Assembly (NCBI GenBank): GCA_002238485.1
Contig: MPMG01000002.1
Span: forward strand, 302,689 to 366,688
Length of the DNA: 64,000 nt
DNA from: Chloroflexi bacterium bin20
Lineage (GTDB): Bacteria > Chloroflexota > Anaerolineae > Aggregatilineales > Phototrophicaceae
Direction of reading: 5' to 3'
The translations under genes and the position numbers were made by a program. This document shows, piece after piece, positions 35,734-44,593 of this stretch; position 1 is the stretch's first letter; each line of letters begins with the position of its first letter. The notes under the pieces are model-generated. The model had not been told where the DNA came from. It was given only the letters and a program-made list of their open reading frames with translations, and did no database searches.

Positions 35734-36612
35734 ATGACCAACAATCGAGCCAAATACCTGTTCCTGATGCCCGGCGTCATTTGGATTCTGGCCTTTACGC
35801 TCTTCCCGCTGATTTATTCTTTCGGATTGAGCCTGACGAATTATCGGCTGGGGCGCGATCCCAAGTACATCGGCTTCGAGAATTATGCGGAGATCCTGGG
35901 CATCGGCGATGAAAAAGTAGATAAGAAAGCCGTCAGCACCGCCAGCTTCAGCGCCTTTCTGTTTTTAGGCAGCACAGCCTCCACGTTGATTTTTGGCACC
36001 TTTGTAGCCTGGGTCTTCAACCACAGTTTGCCATTTTTACGACAAATGCGAGCCATCGTCACCATGCCGCTGTTCGCCGCGCCTATCGCCGTCGGCTGGC
36101 TGGGCGTGGTGATCTTCAATGAGCAGTCCGGACCGATCAACAATGTGCTGGAGGGTCTTGGCCTGGGGCGCGTCAACTGGTTTATCGAACCCATGCCGGC
36201 GCGCCTGGCTGTCATGTTCACCGATGTCTGGCAGTGGACGCCCTTCGTCTTCATCATCATCCTCGCTTCCATGCAAGCCATCCCGGATGATCTCTATGAA
36301 TCGGCGCGCCTGGATACCAAGTCCAACTGGCAGTTGTTCAAGTCCATCACGTTTCCCATGATCGCGCCGGCATTGGGCACAGTTATGCTGCTGCGCATGG
36401 TGGAATCGCTAAAGATCATCGATATCCCGTACAGCCTGACGCGCGGCGGTCCTGGCTCGGTCACGCAGACTTATGTGTATTATGCCTACGAGAAAGGCTT
36501 GGTCGGCAGCTTCCAACTGGGCGAGGCGGCGGCGCTGGCTTATCTGCTGGTGATCGTGGCGATTGTGATTTCATCCATTTATTTCTACCGCGTGCGTGAG
36601 CGCTTCGCATAG
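35734..36612 (+). CDS. Sugar ABC transporter permease, MalF/UgpA type
   Basis: 292-residue inner-membrane permease with six predicted helices (first at about 6-26). The conserved loop that contacts the ATPase is in LYESARLDTKSNWQLFKSI with the preceding IPDD. It forms a heterodimer with the downstream MalG-type protein. The start is 78 bases after the receptor stop, past a hairpin repeat. Confidence 0.92.
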   Translation: MTNNRAKYLFLMPGVIWILAFTLFPLIYSFGLSLTNYRLGRDPKYIGFENYAEILGIGDEKVDKKAVSTASFSAFLFLGSTASTLIFGTFVAWVFNHSLPFLRQMRAIVTMPLFAAPIAVGWLGVVIFNEQSGPINNVLEGLGLGRVNWFIEPMPARLAVMFTDVWQWTPFVFIIILASMQAIPDDLYESARLDTKSNWQLFKSITFPMIAPALGTVMLLRMVESLKIIDIPYSLTRGGPGSVTQTYVYYAYEKGLVGSFQLGEAAALAYLLVIVAIVISSIYFYRVRERFA

Positions 36613-36628
36613 AACCACGGAGACCGGC

Positions 36629-37510
36629 ATGCAAGACAACAGCGCAGCACTGCAAGCCCCAATCGTCAAAAGCATCCCACGGCGTCGGACTTTCGGCGAC
36701 AGAATCATCATCGGGCTGGCGCTCATCTGCACCTTCATCGCCTTTTCGCCCTTTGGTTACGCCATCCTGACCTCGCTGAAGTCGGAGTGGAAGAGCGGCG
36801 ATATCATCCCATTCCTGCAATTCGAGCCCGACCTGCTCAACTGGCAGCAGGAGTTCGGCAGTGGCGGCGCGGAAACGATGAAAGCCTTGCGCAACAGCAG
36901 CTTGATCTCGCTGGGCGCGACGCTGGTGGCAACCACGTTGGGCACCCTGGCTGGTTATGGGCTGGCGCGCTTCAAATATGGCGTGGGAAATCGCAACCTG
37001 GTCTCGTGGTTTTTGTCGCAGCGCTTTTTGCCGCCTGTCGCGACCCTGATTCCCTTTGTCTTGATGTTCCGCGACTTGAAGTTGCTGGATACCTTGCCGG
37101 GCATGGTCATCGTCAACGCCACCTTCACATTGCCATTCGCCGTGCTGATCATGCGCGATTACTTCGCCGATCTGCCGCCAGAAATGCGCGAAGCGGCACT
37201 GGTGGATGGCGCGGGCGAATTCACAACCTTCATGCGCATCGCCTTGCCATTGGCGCGCCCGGCTCTGGTCGCCTCGACGCTGATCTGTTTCGCCTTTTCA
37301 TGGAACGAATTCTTGTTCGCCAGCGTGCTCGCCAACCGCGACTGGAAGCCCTATCCGATGCTGGTGGCCGGCAGTGACACGGTACGCGGCATCGACTTCG
37401 GCTTCGTGACGACGCGCATGCTCATCGCCGTGACTGTGCCGGTCATCCTGTCGCTGATGGTGCAGCGATTCATCGTGCGCGGCTTGACCTTCGGCGCAGT
37501 GAAGGGCTAA
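36629..37510 (+). CDS. Sugar ABC transporter permease, MalG/UgpE type
   Basis: 293-residue permease with six helices. The EAA loop is EMREAALVDGAGEFTTFMRI, which contains the EAA-x(3)-G core. Start chosen at MQDNSA, with GGAGA upstream and 16 bases after the MalF-type stop. No ATPase gene follows; the transporter depends on one encoded elsewhere. Confidence 0.92.
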   Translation: MQDNSAALQAPIVKSIPRRRTFGDRIIIGLALICTFIAFSPFGYAILTSLKSEWKSGDIIPFLQFEPDLLNWQQEFGSGGAETMKALRNSSLISLGATLVATTLGTLAGYGLARFKYGVGNRNLVSWFLSQRFLPPVATLIPFVLMFRDLKLLDTLPGMVIVNATFTLPFAVLIMRDYFADLPPEMREAALVDGAGEFTTFMRIALPLARPALVASTLICFAFSWNEFLFASVLANRDWKPYPMLVAGSDTVRGIDFGFVTTRMLIAVTVPVILSLMVQRFIVRGLTFGAVKG

Positions 37511-37533
37511 GCCCCATCGGGATAGGCGGGTTC

Positions 37534-37562
37534 GTGTAGGGGGAGTCACTGAGTCGCCCTTT
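37534..37562. repeat. GTAGGGGCGA-type repeat after the transporter operon
   Basis: Degenerate copy (GTAGGGGGAGTC, ACT, GAGTCGCCC) followed by TTTTCTTT. It may serve as a terminator for the transporter operon. A weak CACAGAA tract follows at 37568. Confidence 0.5.
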
Positions 37563-37610
37563 TCTTTCACCACAGAAACTCAGCGCATTGGTGTAGGGGT
37601 GCCGCTGTGC

Positions 37611-38630
37611 TTAGGGCCTCAGCCAACTCCGCAAGCCCGGCAGCACCTGCCCGCCGATGAGCCGAATGCCGAGCGCAGATTCCGCGACTCCGTGCGGCGT
37701 GCCCAGCTCGATCCGTTTCGCGCCCGCATCAAAAAGCCGCTCGCACTGCTTGATGATATCCGCCGCATCGCCAGCAAAAGCGAAACGATCCAGGATCTCG
37801 TCAGGCACCAGCCGCGCCGCGCCCTCTGAATCGCCCGCCGCCACCAGCCCTGCCACCCGCTGCATCAGCGTCGGCTCGATTTCTGTTGTGGGGTCTAGCT
37901 TCGACACGATGGGCATGTAGAGCGCCACCGCTTTTCTGGCGGCGAATCGCGCTGCGTCACGGTCGTCGTCCACCACCGATACTGCGCCGATGACAATCTT
38001 GACTGTGCCCCGCACCCGGTTTGCACGCGCCTCGCCACGGGAGATCTGCTCCGCCATCCAGGAAATCAGCGCCGGATTCGCCGAACCGCCGATTTTGACC
38101 TCGTCCGCCAGTTCGCCAGCCAGCGCCGCCAGCTTCACCCCCCAGGTGCCGATCTGCAGCGGGATGCGCTGGTCGGGCAGGGGATAAGGCGCGCGCACAT
38201 GCTCGGCGATTTGGAAAATGCGACCGTCCATCCCGGCCACTTCGCCCGCCAGCAGCTTGCGGATGATGCGGATGCTTTCGCGCATGGCAAGCAGCGGGGG
38301 TTTTCGCTCGCTGATGCCATGGTCTGCCAGCCAGCCGCCACGCACCAGTCCCAGATACGTGCCCGCCCGCGCCACATCCGCCAGCAGCGCCGCCCCGGCC
38401 GCGATATCCAGCGGGTGCATGCGCGATGGTGGGATGCCAGCCGGACCGATGCGCGCCCGCTCGATATGCGGCGCCATCAGCAGCAGCGGACCAAAACTGG
38501 GATGGTAGGGCGCATCGCAATAGACGGTGACAGCGTCGAAGGCGTAGTCATTGACCAGCTTTGCCAGCGCAATATAGTCGGCTGCGCGCTTGTCAGTTTG
38601 GAAAGCTATCGAGATTTCGCGCTGGGGCAT
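37611..38630 (-). CDS. LLM class F420/FMN-dependent oxidoreductase
   Basis: 339-residue TIM-barrel oxidoreductase of the luciferase-like superfamily, similar to methylene-tetrahydromethanopterin reductase-like proteins. Segments include AFDAVTVYCDAPYH, LADVARAGTYLGLVRGGW, QIGTWGVKLAALAGELADEVKIGG and the C-terminal FDAGAKRIELGTPHG. The start at MPQREI is the best internal ATG, although its ribosome-binding site is weak. Whether it uses F420 or FMN, and its substrate, cannot be told. It is last of the minus-strand genes after the formamidase. Confidence 0.8.
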   Translation of the reverse strand: MPQREISIAFQTDKRAADYIALAKLVNDYAFDAVTVYCDAPYHPSFGPLLLMAPHIERARIGPAGIPPSRMHPLDIAAGAALLADVARAGTYLGLVRGGWLADHGISERKPPLLAMRESIRIIRKLLAGEVAGMDGRIFQIAEHVRAPYPLPDQRIPLQIGTWGVKLAALAGELADEVKIGGSANPALISWMAEQISRGEARANRVRGTVKIVIGAVSVVDDDRDAARFAARKAVALYMPIVSKLDPTTEIEPTLMQRVAGLVAAGDSEGAARLVPDEILDRFAFAGDAADIIKQCERLFDAGAKRIELGTPHGVAESALGIRLIGGQVLPGLRSWLRP

Positions 38631-38650
38631 GGGTTCTCGGCAGATCCGCG

Positions 38651-39574
38651 CTATGCAAAGATGCTCAGCGGCATGTGAAAGCTGACGATCCAGTTGGGCG
38701 CATCGACAATCTCGCTGATTTTGAGGTCGCCGGCCACGCTGCACAGGCAATAGGCTTGGCTTTCGGTCAGGCTGCGGTTTTTCACCAGCCACTCAATCAT
38801 GTAGCGCAGGGCATTCTTGGCATTTTGCATCAGGTCGGGCCCATGCGCGGTGGTGATGTGCCAACCGTCGCTGTCGGTTTTGGTCATGGGGCTGGGACGC
38901 CGCAGCTGCAGTTCTCGCAGAGCCAGCCCGCGCCGCAAGTTGAAGCGCATGGTCATGGTCATAGGCGATTCGATGCCGGTGCCGCTGACCTCGCCCTGTC
39001 CCTGCGCCGCATGACAATCGCCCGTGGAAAAGAGCGCGCCATCCGCCAGCACCGGCAGCCAGAAGACACTGCCCACGACCAGATCACGGATATCGACATT
39101 GCCGCCATTGATACGCGGCGGGACGGTGTTCAGACGTCCAGGTTCAGCCGGCGCAACGCCAACACAGCCGGGGAATGGCTCAAAAGGCAATACGATATCG
39201 CCCAGGCCAAAGTGGCAATGCTCGCCCACCAACTGCCAGTGATGGATGTAGGCGAAGTCAAAGTCATCTTGCAGCAAACCGAAGCCAGGGATATGCCCCG
39301 TCCAGCCCCAGCCTTTGTGCTGCATATCCAGGATCTCGACTTCCAGCGTGTCGCCGACTTTCGCGCCGTCGATGGCGATCGAGCCAGTCAACGCGTGCAC
39401 CAGGCTGAAGTCGATGTTCGCCAGGTCGTCGTCATTGGAATCGGGAGAAAGCTGCCCGACGGGTTCGGCGCATTCAATGACGACCGTGTCGCCGGGCGCG
39501 ATGGTCAGCCGCGGCGCGACGGAATTGTCCCAGAATGGCTGGGTGATGCTGTCGTCAAGATAGTGTTCGGTCAT
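38651..39574 (-). CDS. Acetamidase/formamidase family protein
   Basis: 307-residue amidase of the FmdA/AmdA family, which hydrolyses short-chain amides such as formamide. Key segments are DTVVIECAEP at the N-terminus, GHIPGFGLL, and the family signature FSTGDCHAAQGQGEVSGTGIE with its metal-binding Asp and His. Start at MTEHYL with AAGGAG upstream. It sits 20 bases upstream of the LLM gene, so the two are probably cotranscribed. Confidence 0.9.
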   Translation of the reverse strand: MTEHYLDDSITQPFWDNSVAPRLTIAPGDTVVIECAEPVGQLSPDSNDDDLANIDFSLVHALTGSIAIDGAKVGDTLEVEILDMQHKGWGWTGHIPGFGLLQDDFDFAYIHHWQLVGEHCHFGLGDIVLPFEPFPGCVGVAPAEPGRLNTVPPRINGGNVDIRDLVVGSVFWLPVLADGALFSTGDCHAAQGQGEVSGTGIESPMTMTMRFNLRRGLALRELQLRRPSPMTKTDSDGWHITTAHGPDLMQNAKNALRYMIEWLVKNRSLTESQAYCLCSVAGDLKISEIVDAPNWIVSFHMPLSIFA

Positions 39575-39595
39575 GTCAAGCTCCTTGCTGGAATT

Positions 39596-39765
39596 GCCGC
39601 AGAGGCACAGAAATAAGTCCAAGTAAGTAATGAGACGAACTTGTCGCGTTTGCTACGCCACTTTGAGGCGGGCGACACAAGTGTAGCCCCTACATTACCC
39701 TCTGTGCGCTCTGTGTCTCTGTGGTGAATCTTTTGCATGACCTTCTTTGCTTAACTTCTGTGGCA
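39596..39765. repeat. Composite intergenic repeat, copy A
   Basis: Ordered modules: GCAGAGGCACAG, AAGTCCAAGTAAGTAATGAG, ACGAACTTGTCGC, CACTTTGAGGCG, the GGGCGACACAAGTGTAGCCC hairpin, then CCCTCTGTGCGCTCTGTGTC ending in TGGTGAATC. The outer CACAG tracts form imperfect inverted ends. The same module order occurs at 45770-45905 and, inverted and doubled, at 47452-47648. It fills the gap between the amidase and SDR genes. Confidence 0.7.
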
Positions 39766-39772
39766 ATGTTTG

Positions 39773-40528
39773 CTAGTCCTCGAGCAAGTCTAGCGCATCC
39801 CAACTGCCGTCGGCACGCGCTGCGACTCGATGCCCGGTCAGCCCGCTGCCAGTCTGCCGCGCCAGGAAAACGAAGGCCGGCGCAAGCAGTGCGGGATCGA
39901 CCCAGCGGCTCTTCAGGTCTTCCGTGTAATTGGCGTCCGACATGGGCGTGTTGATCGGCGCACCCGGCGTGGCCGCGTTGACGGCGATATTGAATTCCGC
40001 CCCTTCCAGCGCCAGGCACTTCGTCAAGCCTTCGATGCCATGCTTGCCGGGGTTGTAGGCCACCTCTTCCACGAAGCCGCGATAGCCCGAGCCAGATGAC
40101 AGGTAGACGATGCTGCCCGCCCCCGCGTTGATCATGGGCTGCCAGCAGGCTTTGCTCAGGATGAATGCCGCTTGCAAGATGATGTTGATTTCGCGTTGCC
40201 ACTGCGCAAATGTGATCTGCTGCATGCTGCGCGTGATGAGCAAAGCGGCGTTATGCACCAATACGCGTGGCGCGGCAAATCGCTTGAGCGCGGCATCCAT
40301 GGCGGCTTGAGTCTGCTCGGCTTGGGACAAGTCGCAGGGCAATGCCAGTGTTTCTGCGCCCAGCCCCGCCAGTTCGTCACAGACGCCCGCCAGTAATTCG
40401 CCGCGGATATCCAGCAGCGCCAGGTTCATGCCTTCACGAGCATAGGCTTTGGCGATGGCATAACCCAAGCCCTGCGCCGCCCCAGTGATGACAGCCGTCT
40501 GCCCGCGCAAGTCTTCAATCTCGGTCAT
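39773..40528 (-). CDS. Short-chain dehydrogenase/reductase (SDR)
   Basis: 251-residue SDR. The cofactor motif is GAAQGLGYA (17-25), HNAALL replaces NNAG, the catalytic Ser lies in YLSSGSGYRG, and the catalytic pair is in YNPGK. It belongs to the beta-ketoacyl-reductase/glucose-dehydrogenase-like group; substrate unknown. It lies 24 bases after the DppC-type permease on the same strand, so it may be part of that transport operon. Confidence 0.85.
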   Translation of the reverse strand: MTEIEDLRGQTAVITGAAQGLGYAIAKAYAREGMNLALLDIRGELLAGVCDELAGLGAETLALPCDLSQAEQTQAAMDAALKRFAAPRVLVHNAALLITRSMQQITFAQWQREINIILQAAFILSKACWQPMINAGAGSIVYLSSGSGYRGFVEEVAYNPGKHGIEGLTKCLALEGAEFNIAVNAATPGAPINTPMSDANYTEDLKSRWVDPALLAPAFVFLARQTGSGLTGHRVAARADGSWDALDLLED

Positions 40529-40552
40529 ACGCTGCCTCGTCGCGGTTTATGA

Positions 40553-41518
40553 TCACAAGCCCCCACCAGAGCCACGCAAACGCGGATCCAAAAAGTCGCG
40601 CATCCAGTCGCCGAGGATGTTGAGCGATACGACGGTGAACATGATCGCCAAGCCGGGGAAGACCGCCAGCCACCAGGAGCCGCTGAGCAGTTGATTGCGG
40701 CTGTTGGCCAACATGGCGCCCCAGGTGGGTACGCTTTCTGGCACGCCAAGACCGAGGAACGAAAGTGACGCTTCGGACAGGATAACGCCGGCGACGTTGA
40801 AGGAGGCGATGACGATGAGCGGAGTCAGGATATTGGGCAGAATAGTGCGGAACATGATGCGCCATTCGGTGGCGCCCAAAGCGCGCACCGCTTCGACAAA
40901 TTCGCGTTCGCGCTGCACCAAGGTCTCGGCGCGGGCGATGCGCGCGTATGTGACCCACTGTCCGATCCCCAGCACCAGGACCAGGTTCAGGACGCCTTCT
41001 CCCAGAATCGTCAGCATCATGATGGCGAACAGGATGAATGGGTAAGCTAGTTGGATGTCGGCGAGACGCATGATGATATCATCGACGCGGCCGCCGAGGT
41101 AACCAGCAGTCAGCCCGAGAATCGTACCAGCGCCGCCCCCTAGCCCGACCGCCGCCAAGCCGACGAAAAAGGAAATCCGCGCGCCATAAATCACCCGCGA
41201 AAGCACATCGCGGCCAGAGGAATCGGTGCCAAGAATATACTCCAACTCGCCTTCACGATCGTAGGAGAGCGGCGGTTTGAGGGTGTCAAAGATCTCGACG
41301 CGGTTGGGGTCTTTGGGCGCCAACTGCGAGGCAAGCACGGCGCAGAGCGCAATCAGCGCCAGGAAGATGATGGCGACCACCGGATAACGCGCCTGAACCA
41401 TGCTGGAAGCCGCCCGCTGCAGGAAGGACGGCGGAATGTACATCTCGTCCATCTGGTGATCGAGGGCCGAGATGCGGCTCTTGGACAACGCCGGATTAGG
41501 CTCTTGTGAGGCGCTCAT
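40553..41518 (-). CDS. ABC transporter permease, DppC/OppC type
   Basis: 321-residue permease. After a cytoplasmic N-terminus of about 45 residues, the first helix (about 45-65) and the DPNRVEIFDTLKPP periplasmic region are typical of DppC, followed by GTDSSGRDVLSRVIYGARIS. The EAA loop is EFVEAVRALGATEWRIMFR. Paired with the DppB-type gene ten bases upstream. Confidence 0.95.
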   Translation of the reverse strand: MSASQEPNPALSKSRISALDHQMDEMYIPPSFLQRAASSMVQARYPVVAIIFLALIALCAVLASQLAPKDPNRVEIFDTLKPPLSYDREGELEYILGTDSSGRDVLSRVIYGARISFFVGLAAVGLGGGAGTILGLTAGYLGGRVDDIIMRLADIQLAYPFILFAIMMLTILGEGVLNLVLVLGIGQWVTYARIARAETLVQREREFVEAVRALGATEWRIMFRTILPNILTPLIVIASFNVAGVILSEASLSFLGLGVPESVPTWGAMLANSRNQLLSGSWWLAVFPGLAIMFTVVSLNILGDWMRDFLDPRLRGSGGGL

Positions 41519-41528
41519 CTTCTGTCAC

Positions 41529-42506
41529 TCATTCCAGCCGGATACGCGGATCGAGGAAGCCATAGAGCAAGTCGGCAATCAGGTTGGCGCCGACAAATAA
41601 GAAGGAAAGCAAGACGACCGCCGTCATGACCAGCGGCACATCGCGCTGATTGACCGCATCAAAAACCAGACGCCCGACCCCGGGCCAGGAAAAGACAGTC
41701 TCAACAACGATCACGCCATTCAATAGAAAAGCGAACTGCAGCGCCAGCACCGTCACGATGGGAATGAGGGCGTTGCGGATGGCGTGACGGATCATGACAG
41801 TGCGCTCATTCAAACCTTTGGCGCGCGCTGTGACGACATAATCCTGGCGCAAGACTTCCAGCACGGCGGAACGAATAAGGCGGGAGTTTCGCGAGATGGA
41901 ATACACCGAAACCGCCACCATCGGCATGAGCAAGTAACGGATGGCGTTGGGCAAGTTTAGCAGGGCTTCGTCGACTCTGCCCTCCAACAGCGGCTTGATA
42001 AAGGGCACATGCCCCGACACCGGCATCCAGCGTAGCGTGACGCCGAAGAAAAGGATGAACATCAAGCCCAGCCAAAAACTGGGCATCGACTGCCCCAGCA
42101 TCGCGCCCAGCATCAAGGTGCCATCGGTCATTGTGCCGCGCCGCGTCGCCGCCAGCACGCCAATGGGGAAAGCCACTATCGTCGACAAAAGGAAGCCGCC
42201 GATGGTCAGCTCCAACGTGGCCGGCATGCGCTCCATGACCACGTCGAAGGCCGGTACCCGATGCGCCAGCGAATTGCCGGTATCGCCACGCGCCAAATTG
42301 ATGAGAAAATCAAAATACTGGACGTGCAGCGGACGATCAAAGCCGAGGCGCTCGCGCGCTGCCTGGCGCTCTTCCGCGCTGGCGCGTTCGCTGACATAAA
42401 AGAAGGTGGGATCGCCGGCCAGGTGGATGGACAGAAAGGTCAATAGCGTGACCCCAAGGATCACGACTACGGTCAGAAGCAGCCGGCGGATGATGTATTT
42501 GTGCAT
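41529..42506 (-). CDS. ABC transporter permease, DppB/OppB type
   Basis: 325-residue permease with six helices. The N-terminal IIRRLLLTVVVILGVTLL helix and LGFDRPLHVQYFDFL segment are diagnostic of DppB, and VVTARAKGLNERTVMIRHA is the EAA loop. The start at MHKYII is preferred; the upstream frame adds only a short leader. No DppD/DppF ATPases lie in this operon, so they must be supplied elsewhere, possibly by the ATPase at 3042-4070. Confidence 0.95.
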   Translation of the reverse strand: MHKYIIRRLLLTVVVILGVTLLTFLSIHLAGDPTFFYVSERASAEERQAARERLGFDRPLHVQYFDFLINLARGDTGNSLAHRVPAFDVVMERMPATLELTIGGFLLSTIVAFPIGVLAATRRGTMTDGTLMLGAMLGQSMPSFWLGLMFILFFGVTLRWMPVSGHVPFIKPLLEGRVDEALLNLPNAIRYLLMPMVAVSVYSISRNSRLIRSAVLEVLRQDYVVTARAKGLNERTVMIRHAIRNALIPIVTVLALQFAFLLNGVIVVETVFSWPGVGRLVFDAVNQRDVPLVMTAVVLLSFLFVGANLIADLLYGFLDPRIRLE

Positions 42507-42614
42507 GGGTGGCAGCTCTCTCCCCATCCCCCGACCCCTTCCCCCAGGGGCGAGGGAAGGAGAGAAAAAAGTCCCTCCCTCTTTATGTGGGAGGGATATA
42601 GGGTGGGCGTTTGC
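42507..42614 (-). other. Intercistronic double hairpin between receptor and permease genes
   Basis: Two inverted repeats: CTCTCCCC with GGAAGGAGAG around 42519-42566, and CCCTCCC with GGGAGGG at 42572-42598. They lie between the binding-protein stop and the DppB start, a third case of stem-loops next to a receptor gene in this window. Confidence 0.55.
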
Positions 42615-44252
42615 CTACATATCCTTCAATGTGGCGGCGTAGCCAGTGATGAAGTAATCCGCGCGCGACTGGTATTCGATGCGGTTGCTGACCGCTTCGG
42701 TGCGCGGACCAGCAAAGAGCATCAGCCAGGGCGGGTCACGGTAGAACTCTTCCAGCATGGCGATTTCCAGCGCCCGCTCGGCTTCGGGATCGGCAGTGAG
42801 CGAGGGCAGCGTGTCCCAGCCTTCACACCAGAAATCGTTCTTCCAGTGCGTATAGTTGGTCTCCGCCTCTTCGCAGCCAGCGGCATGTCCCGGGATATCC
42901 GCCATGTCGTATTGCGCGCTCCACTCACTGCCGCCGGTGCGGCCAAAGTAGAGGGGACCAAGGTCATGGGTGATCAGCTCAGCGACCCAATCGCCCGATT
43001 CCTGGAAGATGGCTTCGGTTTGCACGCCGATATCAGTCAGCATTTGCGCCGTCGCCAAGACGACTTCGGGCGCCATCGCTCCTGAAAGCCGCCGCGACTT
43101 CATCTCCAGCGAGAAGCGCACGCCATCATCGCCACGCGGATAGCCGGCCGCGTCCAGCAGTTCTTCGGCTTTAGCCGGGTCATAGGGATAGGGCTCCAAG
43201 GTCGGGTGATTGTTGGGCGCGTTGACCAGGCTGGTGGCGCGCTCGCAGGTGGTAAGCAGCAGATTCTCGCAGATGGCATCCGTGTCTATGGCGTATTGCA
43301 AGGCGACGCGCACATCGGTTTCCATGATGGCGTCGGCGCCCAGGCTCGGCGTATCGACGCGGAATGGGGCATCGGGATTCAAGTTGAAGCCGATGTAGGT
43401 GCGAGTCGTACCGGCGAAGAAACGCGCTTCCGCCATGCCCGAGTTGCTGATGGCATCGGCTTGGTTGGCTGGGAATTCCTTGTAGATATCGACATTGCCG
43501 GTGATGACTTCCGCTACCGCCGTTGACGGTTCGGGGATGAAGCGCCAGACGATCTCGTCAAAGCCCTGAGGCCGCAAATCAAACCCTTCGACCGCGTGCA
43601 TGCTGATGTATTCGCCCGGCACCCACTCGGTCAAGGAGTAGGGACCGCTGCCGACTACGTTGCGCGCCGCTTCTTCCAGCGTCATCGCTTCGTAGGAATC
43701 CTTGCAATGCACCAGGACTTCGGAGTAAAGGCCGAGGCGCATGGCGCGGTTCTGCGGCTTTTGGGCGACGATGGTGACATCCAGCTCGCTATCGGCGCGG
43801 GCTTCGATAAAACCGGTCGAGGCGACAACGAAGCCGGCCGAATTACCGGTGAAGCCGTTGGCTGGGTCCGCCATGCGGTTGAAGCTGTAGGCGGCGTCTT
43901 CCGCCGTCAAGGGCTCGCCGTCGTCGCAGGTCAAGCCTTCGTGCATGTGGAAGGTCCACTCGGTGCCGTCGTCGGAGACAGTGAAGCTGTGCGCGAGGTA
44001 GGGGTCAATGGCGCCGCTAGCCTGCCCCAGTTCGTAGAGCGTGGCGAAGGTGTGCATCATGATGCGGAAGTTGCTGCCGCCGGTCGAGCCGCCAACTTGG
44101 GACGGATCCAAGGAGCCCGGTTCGCCGTTAATCGCGATGACGAGGGTGTCGTCATCCGGCGTCGGCACGGTCTGCGCGCTGCTGATGAAGGCCGACACAG
44201 CCAACACCATGATGAGGACGAATGCGAATCTTACAGAAAGTTTGACATACAT
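42615..44252 (-). CDS. ABC transporter substrate-binding protein, family 5
   Basis: 545-residue periplasmic or surface receptor. The signal peptide runs from MYVKLSVRF through a hydrophobic stretch to SSAQT (about 26). TLVIAINGEPGSLDP at the start of the mature part and AYSFNRMADP in the middle are typical family 5 sequences. GGAGAATC precedes the ATG. With the two permeases downstream it forms a dipeptide/oligopeptide or sugar importer lacking its own ATPases. Substrate unknown. Confidence 0.92.
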   Translation of the reverse strand: MYVKLSVRFAFVLIMVLAVSAFISSAQTVPTPDDDTLVIAINGEPGSLDPSQVGGSTGGSNFRIMMHTFATLYELGQASGAIDPYLAHSFTVSDDGTEWTFHMHEGLTCDDGEPLTAEDAAYSFNRMADPANGFTGNSAGFVVASTGFIEARADSELDVTIVAQKPQNRAMRLGLYSEVLVHCKDSYEAMTLEEAARNVVGSGPYSLTEWVPGEYISMHAVEGFDLRPQGFDEIVWRFIPEPSTAVAEVITGNVDIYKEFPANQADAISNSGMAEARFFAGTTRTYIGFNLNPDAPFRVDTPSLGADAIMETDVRVALQYAIDTDAICENLLLTTCERATSLVNAPNNHPTLEPYPYDPAKAEELLDAAGYPRGDDGVRFSLEMKSRRLSGAMAPEVVLATAQMLTDIGVQTEAIFQESGDWVAELITHDLGPLYFGRTGGSEWSAQYDMADIPGHAAGCEEAETNYTHWKNDFWCEGWDTLPSLTADPEAERALEIAMLEEFYRDPPWLMLFAGPRTEAVSNRIEYQSRADYFITGYAATLKDM

Positions 44253-44344
44253 TTTCGATTCTCCATACCTAGTTTTTTGCCTGACGATGGTGTTGCCTAT
44301 TCTCGATGGCAAACTCCTTTCGCCCAAAGAAACACTTGTGGTCA

Positions 44345-44373
44345 ACTATAACGCAGCAGGTTGCGCATAGCAA
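44345..44373 (-). promoter_or_regulatory. Sigma70-type promoter TTGCTA-17-TATAGT
   Basis: Ideal 17-base spacing on the minus strand, about 95 bases upstream of the receptor start. Best promoter seen for the 40553-44252 operon. Confidence 0.6.
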
Positions 44374-44465
44374 AATCTGCCGCGAGGGAGCGCTGAGTTG
44401 GCTGGATATTGAGTCATTTGCAGGGGATGCCTACCAGGCCGTCCGCGTTTGCAGGAATAGTTTTT

Positions 44466-44487
44466 GGGCGACTCAATAAAGTCGCCA
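44466..44487. repeat. GTAGGGGCGA-family hairpin variant
   Basis: GGCGACT, CAATAA, AGTCGCC: a perfect 7-base stem. The outer GTAG/CTAC bases are missing. Confidence 0.55.
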
Positions 44488-44593
44488 CGACATTGCCATG
44501 CGATGCAGCGCATCTATGGCTTTCGCCACTCTTGTCCCCGATGAGCGACTAAAAAAAGAGGAAGCAAGCAGGGAATTGATCCAGCAGCCAGCT

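Larger units (their letters stand above)
44253..44593. other. 341-base intergenic region with promoter and a hairpin
   Basis: No gene is supported. It contains the promoter of the receptor operon (44345-44373, minus) and a GGGCGACT/AGTCGCC hairpin at 44466-44487. The rest near 44500-44590 shows nothing recognisable. Confidence 0.6.
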
